From positions 124,001-188,000 of the forward strand of contig CALFMP010000037.1 in NCBI GenBank assembly GCA_937879965.1: a stretch of 64,000 bases of DNA, written 5' to 3'. The DNA comes from QKMZ01 sp012965515 (GTDB taxonomy: Bacteria > Cyanobacteriota > Vampirovibrionia > Obscuribacterales > Obscuribacteraceae). A program made the position numbers and the translations under genes. The notes beneath the pieces are model-generated. The model had not been told where the DNA came from. It saw only the letters and a list, made by a program, of their open reading frames with translations, and did not search any database. Of the stretch, positions 8,148 to 16,249 are shown in pieces (positions within the stretch are counted from its first letter, which is position 1; each line of letters opens with the position of its first letter).

Positions 8148-10289
8148 TTAGCTAACGGGAAATCCTCTGTCTCTCATCAGCGCATTGGTATCAACATCGC
8201 GACCGCGGAAATTGCGAAATGCGACATCTGGTGCCACCGAGTTTCCGACACTGAATATGGTGTCTCTGAAGCGGTCGCATGTCTTTCGGTCGTAGAAGCT
8301 TCCAGCCTCGATGAACGCTTCCGATGCATCGGCAGACATGGTGTCTGCCCAAATGTAGGAATAGTAGCCGGAGGCATATCCGTCATCCGAGAAGATGTGA
8401 CCAAACGCCGTCGGGCGGTGGCGCATGACAATCTCTTTCGGGCAGCCGATTTCTGTCATGGTCACTTTCTCGAACTCATCCGGCTCAATTGTCTTGTCCG
8501 GAGTCGCGGCAAGGTGAATTTTCATATCGTAAATGGCGGAAGCCAAATACTCGGTAGTCGAAAAACCTTGATTGAAGGTTTTCGCCTTTTCGATCTTGGC
8601 GATCAACTCTTCCGGAATCGGCTTGCCGGTTTTGCAATGCAGAGCAAATTTGCTGAGCACTTCGCGAGTAAGCAACCAACGTTCATTGACTTGGCTGGGA
8701 AACTCAACAAAATCGCGCTTGACACTGGTGCCGGCTAAGGACGGGTAGTTTACGTTGGACTGCAAGCCATGCAGCGCGTGACCGAATTCGTGGAAAAGCG
8801 TGTTTGCATCATCCCATGAAATGAGAGTCGGCTCGCCAGGCTTCCCTTTCATGTAGTTGCAGTTGTTGGAGACAATCGGCGTGATGTTGTCTTTGAATTT
8901 CTCTTGAGTGCGATACTCACTCATCCAGGCGCCCGAGTTTTTGCCGTCGCGGGCATATGGATCGAAATACCAAAGACCAATCTGTTTGCCATCGCGTTGG
9001 ACTTCGTAGACAGTAACGTCGGGATGAACAACCGGCAATCCTTCGACCTTGACCATGTCCAGTCCGTACACTTGTTTAGCAGCCCAGAACATGCCTTCGC
9101 GGATCTTGTCCAACTGCAAATACTGCTTCACTTCATTCTGATCGATGTCGTATTTCGCCTTGCGCACTTTTTCGGCATAGAAGCGATAATCCCACGGCTC
9201 GATTGTAATCTTCTCGCCTTCAGCATCAGCAATCTTTTGCATATCGGCGACTTCTTCTTTCACACGATTTGTGCTTGCCGCCCAAACACGCAACATCAGC
9301 TTCATTGCATTGTCGGGAGTTTTTGCCATGCAATCATCAAGACTCCAATCCGCGTGGGTGTTGAAGCCCAGAATGCGGGCGCGCTCGGTGCGCAATTTCA
9401 GAATCTCACCGATGTTCTTTTTGTTGTCGTTGGCATCATTGTTATCACCGCGGCGAGTCCACATGCGCCATCCTTTCTCACGCAAATCACGACGAGTAGA
9501 GAAAGTAAGGAACGGTTCCATGGAAGAGCGAGTGTTGGTAATCACCCACTTGCCCTTCAGCTTATGTGATTCAGCAGAGGCGGCGGCGGCTTCGCGAAGG
9601 CTCTCCGAGAGCCCTGCAAGGTCTGCTTCGCTCTCCAACACAAGCGTATACTTCTCTTCGTCAGCCAGTTGATTGTGTCGGAAGCTCGTGAAGAGGGTGG
9701 CAAGCCTCTCATTGATCTCGCGCAGACGCTTCTTCTTGTCGGCATCCAGGCCCGCGCCTTGACGAGTGAACATCTTGTAGTAGACCTCAACGAGACGCTT
9801 TTGCTCGTTGGTCAGGTCAGACTTTTCGCGCGCTTCATAAACAGTCTTGATACGTTGAAAGAGTTCGTCATTCTGAATGATCTCATCATCGAACTTAGCG
9901 AACTGCGGTGTCATCTCCGTTTCGATTGCTTGCATCGGTTTGTCGTTCATCGTCGACGTGTAGATGCTGAAGAAGCGAATGGTGTTGCTAAGCGGACGTC
10001 CAGCATCCTCAAAAGCAACAATTGTGTTCTCGAAGGTCGGCGCGTCTTTCTGGCTCGTTATGGCTTTTATCTGCTCGCGCTTGAGATCCATCCCTTTCAA
10101 AATTGAAGGTTTGAAGTCAGATATCTTGACGAGGTCAAACCTCGGAAATCCATTGTGTTCGCCGGTCCAAGTAGCTAGAAGGGGCCCCAGGGTGACGGTT
10201 TCGGCCAAGGACTTAGTCAAACTCATAGCGAATCCTCCACTCAGCATGACAACAGCGGCACTGCCTTTCAGGAATGTTCTTCTGTTCAT
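8148..10289 (-). CDS. M3 family metallopeptidase (peptidyl-dipeptidase Dcp-like), Tat-exported
   Basis: 713 residues from the ATG at 10289 (AAGGTG upstream). The N-terminus MNRRTFLKGSAAVVMLSGG has the twin-arginine motif RRTFLK, so the folded enzyme is probably exported by Tat. The catalytic zinc motif is HEFGH within TLFHEFGHALHG, at about residues 504-508, as in thimet oligopeptidases and Dcp; the usual M3 length is about 680-720. It should cleave short peptides or release C-terminal dipeptides in the periplasm. E. coli Dcp and OpdA carry no Tat signal, so the exported form is notable. It lies between the antiporter and a helical-repeat gene on the same strand, with no clear functional link. 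Confidence 0.88.
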   Translation of the reverse strand: MNRRTFLKGSAAVVMLSGGFAMSLTKSLAETVTLGPLLATWTGEHNGFPRFDLVKISDFKPSILKGMDLKREQIKAITSQKDAPTFENTIVAFEDAGRPLSNTIRFFSIYTSTMNDKPMQAIETEMTPQFAKFDDEIIQNDELFQRIKTVYEAREKSDLTNEQKRLVEVYYKMFTRQGAGLDADKKKRLREINERLATLFTSFRHNQLADEEKYTLVLESEADLAGLSESLREAAAASAESHKLKGKWVITNTRSSMEPFLTFSTRRDLREKGWRMWTRRGDNNDANDNKKNIGEILKLRTERARILGFNTHADWSLDDCMAKTPDNAMKLMLRVWAASTNRVKEEVADMQKIADAEGEKITIEPWDYRFYAEKVRKAKYDIDQNEVKQYLQLDKIREGMFWAAKQVYGLDMVKVEGLPVVHPDVTVYEVQRDGKQIGLWYFDPYARDGKNSGAWMSEYRTQEKFKDNITPIVSNNCNYMKGKPGEPTLISWDDANTLFHEFGHALHGLQSNVNYPSLAGTSVKRDFVEFPSQVNERWLLTREVLSKFALHCKTGKPIPEELIAKIEKAKTFNQGFSTTEYLASAIYDMKIHLAATPDKTIEPDEFEKVTMTEIGCPKEIVMRHRPTAFGHIFSDDGYASGYYSYIWADTMSADASEAFIEAGSFYDRKTCDRFRDTIFSVGNSVAPDVAFRNFRGRDVDTNALMRDRGFPVS

Positions 10290-10379
10290 GGGCACCTTGA
10301 TTAAACGGGAATTGCAAGCAGGCGCTATTTTCTCACGTCTGAGAAACTGCTGCCACATCACGCGGGGTCCGGTTTAATG

Positions 10380-11615
10380 CTAGCTTTCGGACAATAGCGA
10401 CTGAACAGTTTTGCTCTGCTCGTTGTCTGGATACTTTTTCAACCAACGCTTCGCAGCAGTTTTTGCAATTTCATTTTTAGGATCGATCTTGAGCATTTCG
10501 ATTATCAAATCGGGCGAACCATCGTCAAATTTTCTCAATCGCTCACTAGCTTTTGAAATTAGCTCGTCGTCGGGAGAAACTCGCAAGAGTGCAACAAGCA
10601 ACCATGGGTGAGGAGGATGGTGGTGCAAGATTTCTTTTGCCAGACCAATTGATTCCGGGTCATCCGAAACCAGCAAAAGCGACTCGACTAAAACGGGTGC
10701 TCTGTCTTGCGGCAACTGGCTTGCAAGAATTCGCTTCGCATGGCTTACAAACTCAGGTTCTAATGCATCACCTGTCAAATGGGCGGCACGAAGTATCCCA
10801 GCAAGTGCCATATAAGCGCTTTCGGATTCTGAGTGGTTCAAATACCAGTTTTTCGCTTGTTGAAGTTCCGCACTGTTTCTAAGCGCCAACACCACGTCGT
10901 GATAGATCCTTCCAGCATTTCTATAGTCTGGATTTCTACGAAGCCACTGACTAGCTGTTGTTGCAACTCTCTCCTGCAACAGTTTGTGCGACTCGGATTT
11001 TCCTCGAAGCATGTTAACGAAAACAATCCAAATGTCTGGCGTTTTGTCTTGATTGACTTCAATCCATCGCAAAATCTCGTTAAGAACATCATTTGCCTGA
11101 GAGAACAAAGCAATCCATGAAACTTCAACAGCATGTTTCGGATCATATCTATTGATCTCGAGCCAGCGAAGAATCAAAACGTTCAATTCTTCCTTTGGAT
11201 TTTCTGGTGCTTGCAGCCTGCTCCAAACATGACTATTCGGATCTGAGGCAAAGCGTTTTTCAACCGCATCCAAAAGCTTCGGCGGAATCTTCGGAAGTTG
11301 GGCAACAGCACGCACTATTAGAATAAGCGCATTGACGTCCGGATACGTTTTCACATATGACGTCGCTAGATACGTCGCATCATTGCTTTCGTAATTTTGC
11401 AGCCACTTTCCGACTAAGCGCGGCGCGCTCTCAACGCGAGGGAAAAGCTTGATCCATTTTCGAGCAAAGGGAAGCAAAGCTTTGTCAGCGCGAATTTCGA
11501 TCAAATCCATAAGAAGTTTGCCGGTGCTCTCTTCCATTTCACCGGCGCGGAGTTTCGCAAGACCTTCCGCAAAAAAGGTTTCGTTTGCTTCTGTACTTTT
11601 GTCGGCAACGATCAC
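10380..11615 (-). CDS. Helical-repeat (TPR/HEAT-like) protein
   Basis: 411 residues, starting with GTG and an AGGA box about ten bases upstream. The whole protein is a series of helix pairs of about 35 residues with a recurring pattern of W-L or W-I, then a short gap and P, for example KWIKLFPRVESAPRLVGKWL, RWLEINRYDPKHA and RWLKKYPDNEQ. There is no signal peptide or catalytic motif. It is related in style, length and start codon to the gene at 52679-54229, and I regard them as paralogues. Such arrays usually mediate protein-protein contacts; the partner is unknown. Confidence 0.75.
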   Translation of the reverse strand: MIVADKSTEANETFFAEGLAKLRAGEMEESTGKLLMDLIEIRADKALLPFARKWIKLFPRVESAPRLVGKWLQNYESNDATYLATSYVKTYPDVNALILIVRAVAQLPKIPPKLLDAVEKRFASDPNSHVWSRLQAPENPKEELNVLILRWLEINRYDPKHAVEVSWIALFSQANDVLNEILRWIEVNQDKTPDIWIVFVNMLRGKSESHKLLQERVATTASQWLRRNPDYRNAGRIYHDVVLALRNSAELQQAKNWYLNHSESESAYMALAGILRAAHLTGDALEPEFVSHAKRILASQLPQDRAPVLVESLLLVSDDPESIGLAKEILHHHPPHPWLLVALLRVSPDDELISKASERLRKFDDGSPDLIIEMLKIDPKNEIAKTAAKRWLKKYPDNEQSKTVQSLLSES

Positions 11616-11820
11616 AACAACGGATTCCTATCGAAGCTTTTCTTCGACCAACTAATCGATGCATCTTAATCAATAGATGCGCGCATTTCAAATGCTCCGC
11701 CTAGCGCAACATGTCAAGAACGCATTGTATGGCGCGTTCTCGAATTAATCGAAATGCTTTGAACTTTTTGCTTGAAATTTCCGTACTAGGTCATAGAACC
11801 CCTTTTTGGAGGATTCGCCG

Positions 11821-12039
11821 ATGACTACAAAATCTCTTTCTCACAAGAGCGAAAAGAACATGTCGTCATTCACTCGCATTGCACGAACACTGGCAACAGC
11901 GTTCTCAATGCTCCGAAGCGCTGTTGCAATAGTGTGCCAAACAAATTTCCCAGTAAAAGCCACTCAGCTAGTTCGCCCAAACAATGAGTTTGATCGCACC
12001 AGAGCGCCGCCAAAAGATTTGCCAAGAACAATCCCATGA
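11821..12039 (+). CDS. Small hypothetical protein, 72 aa
   Basis: The ATG at 11821 is preceded by GGAGG at 11808-11812 with ideal spacing. The protein starts MTTKSLSHKSEKNMSSFTR. It has one moderately hydrophobic segment around IARTLATAFSMLRSAVAIV and a basic, Pro-containing C-terminus, so it may be a small membrane-associated protein. No family is recognised. It is convergent with the TetR gene. Confidence 0.55.
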   Translation: MTTKSLSHKSEKNMSSFTRIARTLATAFSMLRSAVAIVCQTNFPVKATQLVRPNNEFDRTRAPPKDLPRTIP

Positions 12040-12108
12040 GTGCTTTTGAATGCCTTTGGCGCTTTTTCGGAACCTAGTCGTACCTAACAGCGCCAGCGTC
12101 TTGCACAA

Positions 12109-12714
12109 CTATTTGACAGACAACATCGCCAAGAAAGACTTGATGTTCTCTTTCATAACTTGCGGACGCTTATGCACTTTGGCCAAAACGATCGTGCCAT
12201 TCATACTGGCGAGCAAAACTTGTGCAGCGAGTCGTGGAGAAACATCCGCTCTAAACTCACCTTCCTGAATTCCCTCTTGAATAACATCTGCCAATCGCTG
12301 TTGATAGCGATCGAAGTATTGCGAAATACGCTCGCGAAATGCGGGTACAAAGTCGCTCGTCTCGGCAGCGAGATTCACAAACGGGCAACCTTTATTGCAG
12401 CATTCGGATTCGATCATTTCTGCCATTCCTTTTAGGAATTTCTCCAATCGCTTGCGCGGGCTGAGAGATTTGTTCAAAAGGACAGGATCAGACATGCAGA
12501 AGAACGCATCTGTCATCGAGTCGAGAGCGGCGAGACAGAGATCTTCTTTGGACTTGAAATGATAGTAAAAATTGCTTTTGCTTACGCCGGCAGCTTCCAG
12601 AATGCTGTTAATGCCCATTGCTTCAAAACCGCGCGAAGACATAAGCTCAATCGTTGCGTCGATGAGCTTTTGCCGGCTGCCACTTGTAGCATCTGTCGTT
12701 GTGGGCATATACAA
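12109..12714 (-). CDS. TetR/AcrR family transcriptional regulator
   Basis: 201 residues. The N-terminal DNA-binding domain is classical: RQKLIDATIELMSSRGFEAM followed by the helix-turn-helix INSILEAAGVSKSNFYYHFK. The C-terminal part (about residues 80-200) is the ligand-binding and dimerisation domain, with CCNKGCPFVNLAAE typical of the subgroup that includes LmrA/YxaF-type regulators. It is divergent from the Cys-rich gene at 12943. The spacer carries repeated ACCGGT-containing sites that probably serve as its operators, so it likely represses that gene and perhaps itself. The Cys pair could sense an electrophile or metal, which is inference. Confidence 0.9.
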   Translation of the reverse strand: MYMPTTTDATSGSRQKLIDATIELMSSRGFEAMGINSILEAAGVSKSNFYYHFKSKEDLCLAALDSMTDAFFCMSDPVLLNKSLSPRKRLEKFLKGMAEMIESECCNKGCPFVNLAAETSDFVPAFRERISQYFDRYQQRLADVIQEGIQEGEFRADVSPRLAAQVLLASMNGTIVLAKVHKRPQVMKENIKSFLAMLSVK

Positions 12715-12854
12715 CTCTAGAACCGTTCTGTCCTAAGTATATCTTAATTGTGCCAGGGATCAAGTGTTTAGTCCCGGAAACGTCCAGCCTGTGTAAAGTT
12801 TCAGGATCATTTCGAGGTTTCTCCATCCTTTAACAGTATCCAAATTGGGCCTTG

Positions 12855-12902
12855 ATTAGGACCGACCGGTATGATTCAATCGTTAGTACAGACCGGTCCT
12901 AT
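12855..12902. promoter_or_regulatory. Candidate TetR operators
   Basis: Two sites in the divergent spacer share the core GACCGGT or ACCGGT: one around 12856-12872 (GGACCGACCGGT) and one at 12889-12902 (GACCGGTCC). AGGACCG at the left is the inverse of CGGTCCT at the right. NemR-type regulators of this family bind TAGACC-GGTCTA dyads, which these resemble. They lie 40-90 bases upstream of the gene at 12943. Confidence 0.6.
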
Positions 12903-12942
12903 CTACTAAGTCCGTTAGCAATGTTAGAAGGAGAAAAACCTA

Positions 12943-13251
12943 ATGAGTAGTTCATGCGACCAAACCGAAGGTTCTGGAGCTTGCGCAGATACAGCACAGC
13001 ACGGTGGCGACGGCGAATGTTGCAACGCACCGGAAAAGTTGCTCTGCCTGGCTGATGAAGCCTGGAAAGAGGTCCTGAAAGACAAAATCAAACAGGAAAT
13101 CGAGAAGAACTCAGGCGCCAAACTGGACGCTCTGGCAAAACTAGTTGCAAATGCAAATCAGCAAAAATGGGCGCACTTGATCGAAGGTAAACAGAAGTGC
13201 GATTCGTTTAAAGACCAAGTGAGAGAAGCACTCTTGTCGCTATCCAAGTAG
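12943..13251 (+). CDS. Small Cys-rich hypothetical protein
   Basis: 102 residues, with GAAGGAG upstream of the ATG. The first 35 residues hold five of the six cysteines (SSSCDQ, SGACAD, GECCNAP, LLCLAD). The rest is a charged helical domain (EVLKDKIKQEIEKNSGAKLD, then EALLSLSK). The Cys cluster could bind a metal or be a redox sensor. Divergent pairing with a TetR gene and shared candidate operators suggest it is the regulated target, perhaps in a stress response; no family is known to me. Confidence 0.75.
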   Translation: MSSSCDQTEGSGACADTAQHGGDGECCNAPEKLLCLADEAWKEVLKDKIKQEIEKNSGAKLDALAKLVANANQQKWAHLIEGKQKCDSFKDQVREALLSLSK

Positions 13252-13308
13252 TTTCTTCTTGGAGTGATTGGAACGCTTGCAGTTCTTCCAGTTCTCCCGG
13301 TCGGCGTC

Positions 13309-13342
13309 CAGCAGAGAGAGCACCCCGGCTCTCTCTAAGCTG
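13309..13342. other. Strong hairpin upstream of the patatin gene
   Basis: AGAGAGAGC (13313-13321) pairs perfectly with GCTCTCTCT (13328-13336) around a six-base loop. Outer CAGC and GCTG extend it with a two-base bulge. No T-run follows on either strand, so it is more likely a leader structure or weak attenuator than an intrinsic terminator. It ends about 40 bases before the ATG at 13384. Confidence 0.5.
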
Positions 13343-13383
13343 GGCCGACTGAGACCTCTGAAAGAGGAAGAGAGGATAGGACG

Positions 13384-14445
13384 ATGTTTAAACCATACCT
13401 TGCTGCAGGTTTATCGCTAGCAGCATTGATGACTTTTTCCCCTCCGCTTTACGCGGCAAATGATCTCGCATACCTCCCGACCCCATTGGTTCAGTATGCG
13501 CCCTCGACGCCACTGCCTGCAGTGTCAGCAAGAAAGACTCGACCCACCATAGCGCTGGCACTCGGCGGTGGTGGCGTGAGGGGTGCCGCCCATGTGGGAG
13601 TATTGAAAGTATTTGAACGCGAAAATTTGCCCATCGACTTCATAGCGGGTAGCAGCATGGGCGCGATTGTGGGCGGACTGTATGCAGCAGGCGTTTCGCT
13701 CGACAGCATCGATCAAATGTTCCGCGACCGTTCACTGTTCAAGGCATTTTCGCCAATGCCTGACACTATAAAACTGATGACAGTTCCAACATCAATGCTT
13801 GTTCGTTCAGCAAAAGGCGCGCTGGGTTTGAAGACGAATCCTATCGGATTGCACTCGAACAACAATGTCGCCGACTACGTCAACAATCACGTTTCACCAT
13901 ATCGCCGTAGCATAGAACACACCCAGATCCCATTTGTAGCCGTCGCTACAAACTTGCTCGACGGGAAACCAATAACCCTCGAATATGGCAATTTAGGCAG
14001 AGCGCTACAGGCAAGTTCTGCGATTCCTTTCTATGTCAAACCAATCGTTATTGATGGCAAGTTTCTAGTTGATGGTGCGCTGCGCGCAAATGTCCCAACA
14101 CTACAAGCGAGACAAAGCCATGCAGACATTGTCGTAGCGGTAAATGTTGATGAAGAATTGCAAGACATGAACCCGGCAGAACTCAATCGTGCAACTCCTT
14201 ATGGAAATCGAGTGTTGAGTATATTGCTATCAGAATTGGATGGTCACCATTCAGATTATGCCGATGTGGAGATACGGCCAAATCTCACACCAATGCCTTT
14301 ATACTCGAGAAAAGTACGCGACGCCGATAGAGCGATTAGAGCTGGCGAACTTGCGGCTGAAAACGCCGTGCACCAGATACGAGCGCTGCTCAATAGCAAA
14401 CTAGCGACTGAAAAGAGCGGCGAGACTTCAATCGCGACGTTCTAA
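13384..14445 (+). CDS. Patatin-like phospholipase (RssA-type), secreted
   Basis: 353 residues with a signal peptide (LAAGLSLAALMTFSPPLYAA). The patatin signature is complete: the oxyanion loop GGGGVRGAAH at residues 61-70, the nucleophile elbow GSSMG with Ser91, and the catalytic Asp in DGALRAN near residue 229. The enzyme should hydrolyse lipid acyl esters using a Ser-Asp dyad. The signal peptide places it in the periplasm or outside, whereas many RssA proteins are cytoplasmic. It has its own leader, with a hairpin and a GGAAGAGAGGA ribosome-binding region. Confidence 0.9.
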   Translation: MFKPYLAAGLSLAALMTFSPPLYAANDLAYLPTPLVQYAPSTPLPAVSARKTRPTIALALGGGGVRGAAHVGVLKVFERENLPIDFIAGSSMGAIVGGLYAAGVSLDSIDQMFRDRSLFKAFSPMPDTIKLMTVPTSMLVRSAKGALGLKTNPIGLHSNNNVADYVNNHVSPYRRSIEHTQIPFVAVATNLLDGKPITLEYGNLGRALQASSAIPFYVKPIVIDGKFLVDGALRANVPTLQARQSHADIVVAVNVDEELQDMNPAELNRATPYGNRVLSILLSELDGHHSDYADVEIRPNLTPMPLYSRKVRDADRAIRAGELAAENAVHQIRALLNSKLATEKSGETSIATF

Positions 14446-14581
14446 TTCGAACGGATAGAAACGCCTTAAGAGCAGCGAAGCGTAGGCTCGGTGCCATGCA
14501 TCGCCCGATTTGCCCGTTTGCACGCCAATTGCACGCTGATATAAATATCATTCGGAAAACCCGCCGACAAAGTATTTCCGC

Positions 14582-15088
14582 ATGAAAGAACTTGATTCAG
14601 CAAATCTCAATCAAAAACGCGACAGACCGGAATTGCACGTAGCTCAAAGCTTCGCGGCTGAAGCTTACGAATTCGCAAAACATGGTTCGGCTTTCTCAAG
14701 CGCAGCAATAATTGAGGATGAGCGGATTCGCAATGCCGCAGCACAAACCACCGTCGACATTCCACAGGCAAAAGCATCTCTGAGCAGCATCGCAGCTACT
14801 GACGAAGGAATGAAACACGTCGCTGCGTCATCGAATTTGTTGCCAAACGAGAAATACGGCACATGGGGGCTAATTGAAGGTGCTATCGAGCTTGTAGGTG
14901 TCATAACTTTGTGTCGCATGGGATATAAGCATGTTCCTAAGCTCTTCGTCAAAGCCAAGCCAGTATGGCCAGAGGTTCCGACGATTGTGGAATTTCCGAT
15001 TGCCGGCACTGCTGCAAGAAGTCATAGAGTGATGAAAACACACATCCGCACATTCGAGAATGTCGGCCCGCTCAACAGCATGCAGTAG
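14582..15088 (+). CDS. Hypothetical protein, paralogue of the next gene
   Basis: 168 residues. The N-terminal half is hydrophilic and Ala/Glu-rich. A hydrophobic segment at about residues 98-116 (IEGAIELVGVITLCRMGYKH) could span the membrane or pack on it. The protein ends IRTFENVGPLNSMQ. The downstream gene at 15259 has the same layout, with a hydrophobic segment followed by CGLKH and an end motif IRTFERETGPL, so they look like diverged tandem paralogues. No known domain is seen. Confidence 0.65.
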   Translation: MKELDSANLNQKRDRPELHVAQSFAAEAYEFAKHGSAFSSAAIIEDERIRNAAAQTTVDIPQAKASLSSIAATDEGMKHVAASSNLLPNEKYGTWGLIEGAIELVGVITLCRMGYKHVPKLFVKAKPVWPEVPTIVEFPIAGTAARSHRVMKTHIRTFENVGPLNSMQ

Positions 15089-15150
15089 GTAGTTGATCAA
15101 CGATCCAGCAGGTCTTTTGGGACGGGCATGGGATTTCTACGATTCCATGA

Positions 15151-15175
15151 CTAACTTTAGTCACACTTTAGTTAG
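15151..15175. promoter_or_regulatory. Overlapping direct and inverted repeat upstream of 15259 gene
   Basis: ACTTTAGT occurs twice with a three-base spacer, and CTAACT/AGTTAG form the outer arms of an inverted repeat. It is about 85 bases ahead of the ATG at 15259, a position suitable for an operator. No regulator is assigned. Confidence 0.35.
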
Positions 15176-15258
15176 ACCCTGCAATTAATCTGGAGTCACC
15201 AACGGAATCCCAAATACGCGCTTTTGCGCAAAAATGACTTCCTCAAAGGTATTGGCTT

Positions 15259-15894
15259 ATGAATGAGAGTCAATTTTTGGGAGCGAGTCTTTCCGCTGCA
15301 GTTCGCGGTCAGCTCGCCGAACAAAGACTTTTCGATACGAATCTTCCACAACTCCAACCTGGAGTAGATGCCTGGGACAGATACCGCATGCCCCAAGTCG
15401 GGCGGGGCGGAGCAGCAAACGCAGGAGATGAAAGCGTTGTATCCGCAGCGCTACCGAATGCCGGCGCAGCAGAGGCGAGCGTGCAGCGAGTTCGCTACGA
15501 GCAACCCGCGATGCAGGGAAGTGCAGCTCATCAATTTGATGCGCAACAACTCAATTCAAGGACGCCAGGCGTCGACACAAATTCAAGCAGTGGCAACGAA
15601 AAGAAGAATGATGGTGCACCACCCCTGTTGGTAGTTGGTCTGGAAATTGCCGCAGCCGCCTTCTTCGTCAGATGCGGATTAAAGCATCTTGCGAAAAACG
15701 GCATCACATTTTTTGATGGAGCTGGAAATGCTGCAAAGAGTTTGGCTCCGAAATTGGATACAGCAACAAAGTCGGTTTCACCGACCACAATTGCAGAGCT
15801 AAATCCAATAAGAACAACTGCTGTAAAACTCGAGCAGCAAATTCCACGTATCAGAACTTTTGAGAGGGAAACTGGTCCGCTCAGAGTTGGATAG
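15259..15894 (+). CDS. Hypothetical protein, paralogue of the preceding gene
   Basis: 211 residues from an ATG with AAAGG upstream. The N-terminal 115 residues are disordered-looking (Gln/Ala/Asn-rich, with SSSGNEKKNDG). A hydrophobic segment follows at about residues 118-135 (LLVVGLEIAAAAFFVRCGLK), then a soluble tail that ends IPRIRTFERETGPLRVG. The segment-KH and RTFE-GPL motifs are shared with the gene at 14582. This fits a small membrane-anchored protein with an exposed tail; function unknown. Confidence 0.65.
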   Translation: MNESQFLGASLSAAVRGQLAEQRLFDTNLPQLQPGVDAWDRYRMPQVGRGGAANAGDESVVSAALPNAGAAEASVQRVRYEQPAMQGSAAHQFDAQQLNSRTPGVDTNSSSGNEKKNDGAPPLLVVGLEIAAAAFFVRCGLKHLAKNGITFFDGAGNAAKSLAPKLDTATKSVSPTTIAELNPIRTTAVKLEQQIPRIRTFERETGPLRVG

Positions 15895-16249
15895 AAGCGA
15901 AAGGCTTGCGCCCAAGGGTACAATGCGTCGCGGCAGCGAGCGCGTAACCTAGCGGAACACCATCACGCAGAAGAACATATACTTTCATAGCATACCTACC
16001 TTTGCCGCAAGCAAACAGGCTTGCAGCGACGAATTGATCATGTGACGTTGATTGTTTTCAATGCAGCATCGACCGTGAGGCACTTTGGAAGTGCGCTCTT
16101 AGCATAGGGGGACACCATACGTCGCCCGGTTCGCGTAATGGCGCATTGCTGCACTTTTCACGCGGGCGGCAAGAATGCAGCCCCTACAATGAAGACTTTC
16201 GCGAGCATCACATACAGTGCCTCAACGATCTATTGCTGACTGATGTTAT
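15895..16249. other. Gene-free interval with a REP-like palindrome
   Basis: 355 bases without a convincing gene between a plus-strand gene and the convergent rtcB. It holds a short hairpin around 16080-16095 (GCACTT and AAGTGC) and, near 16141-16190, a repeat shared with 37381-37426, listed separately. Confidence 0.5.
16141..16190. repeat. REP-like palindromic element, copy 1
   Basis: GCGCATTGC, a short spacer, then GGGCGGCAAGAATGCAGCCC and CTACA. The same order (GCGCATTGC, spacer, GGGCGGC, TGCCGCCC, CTACA) recurs at 37381-37426. Here the palindrome is slightly degenerate. Confidence 0.55.
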
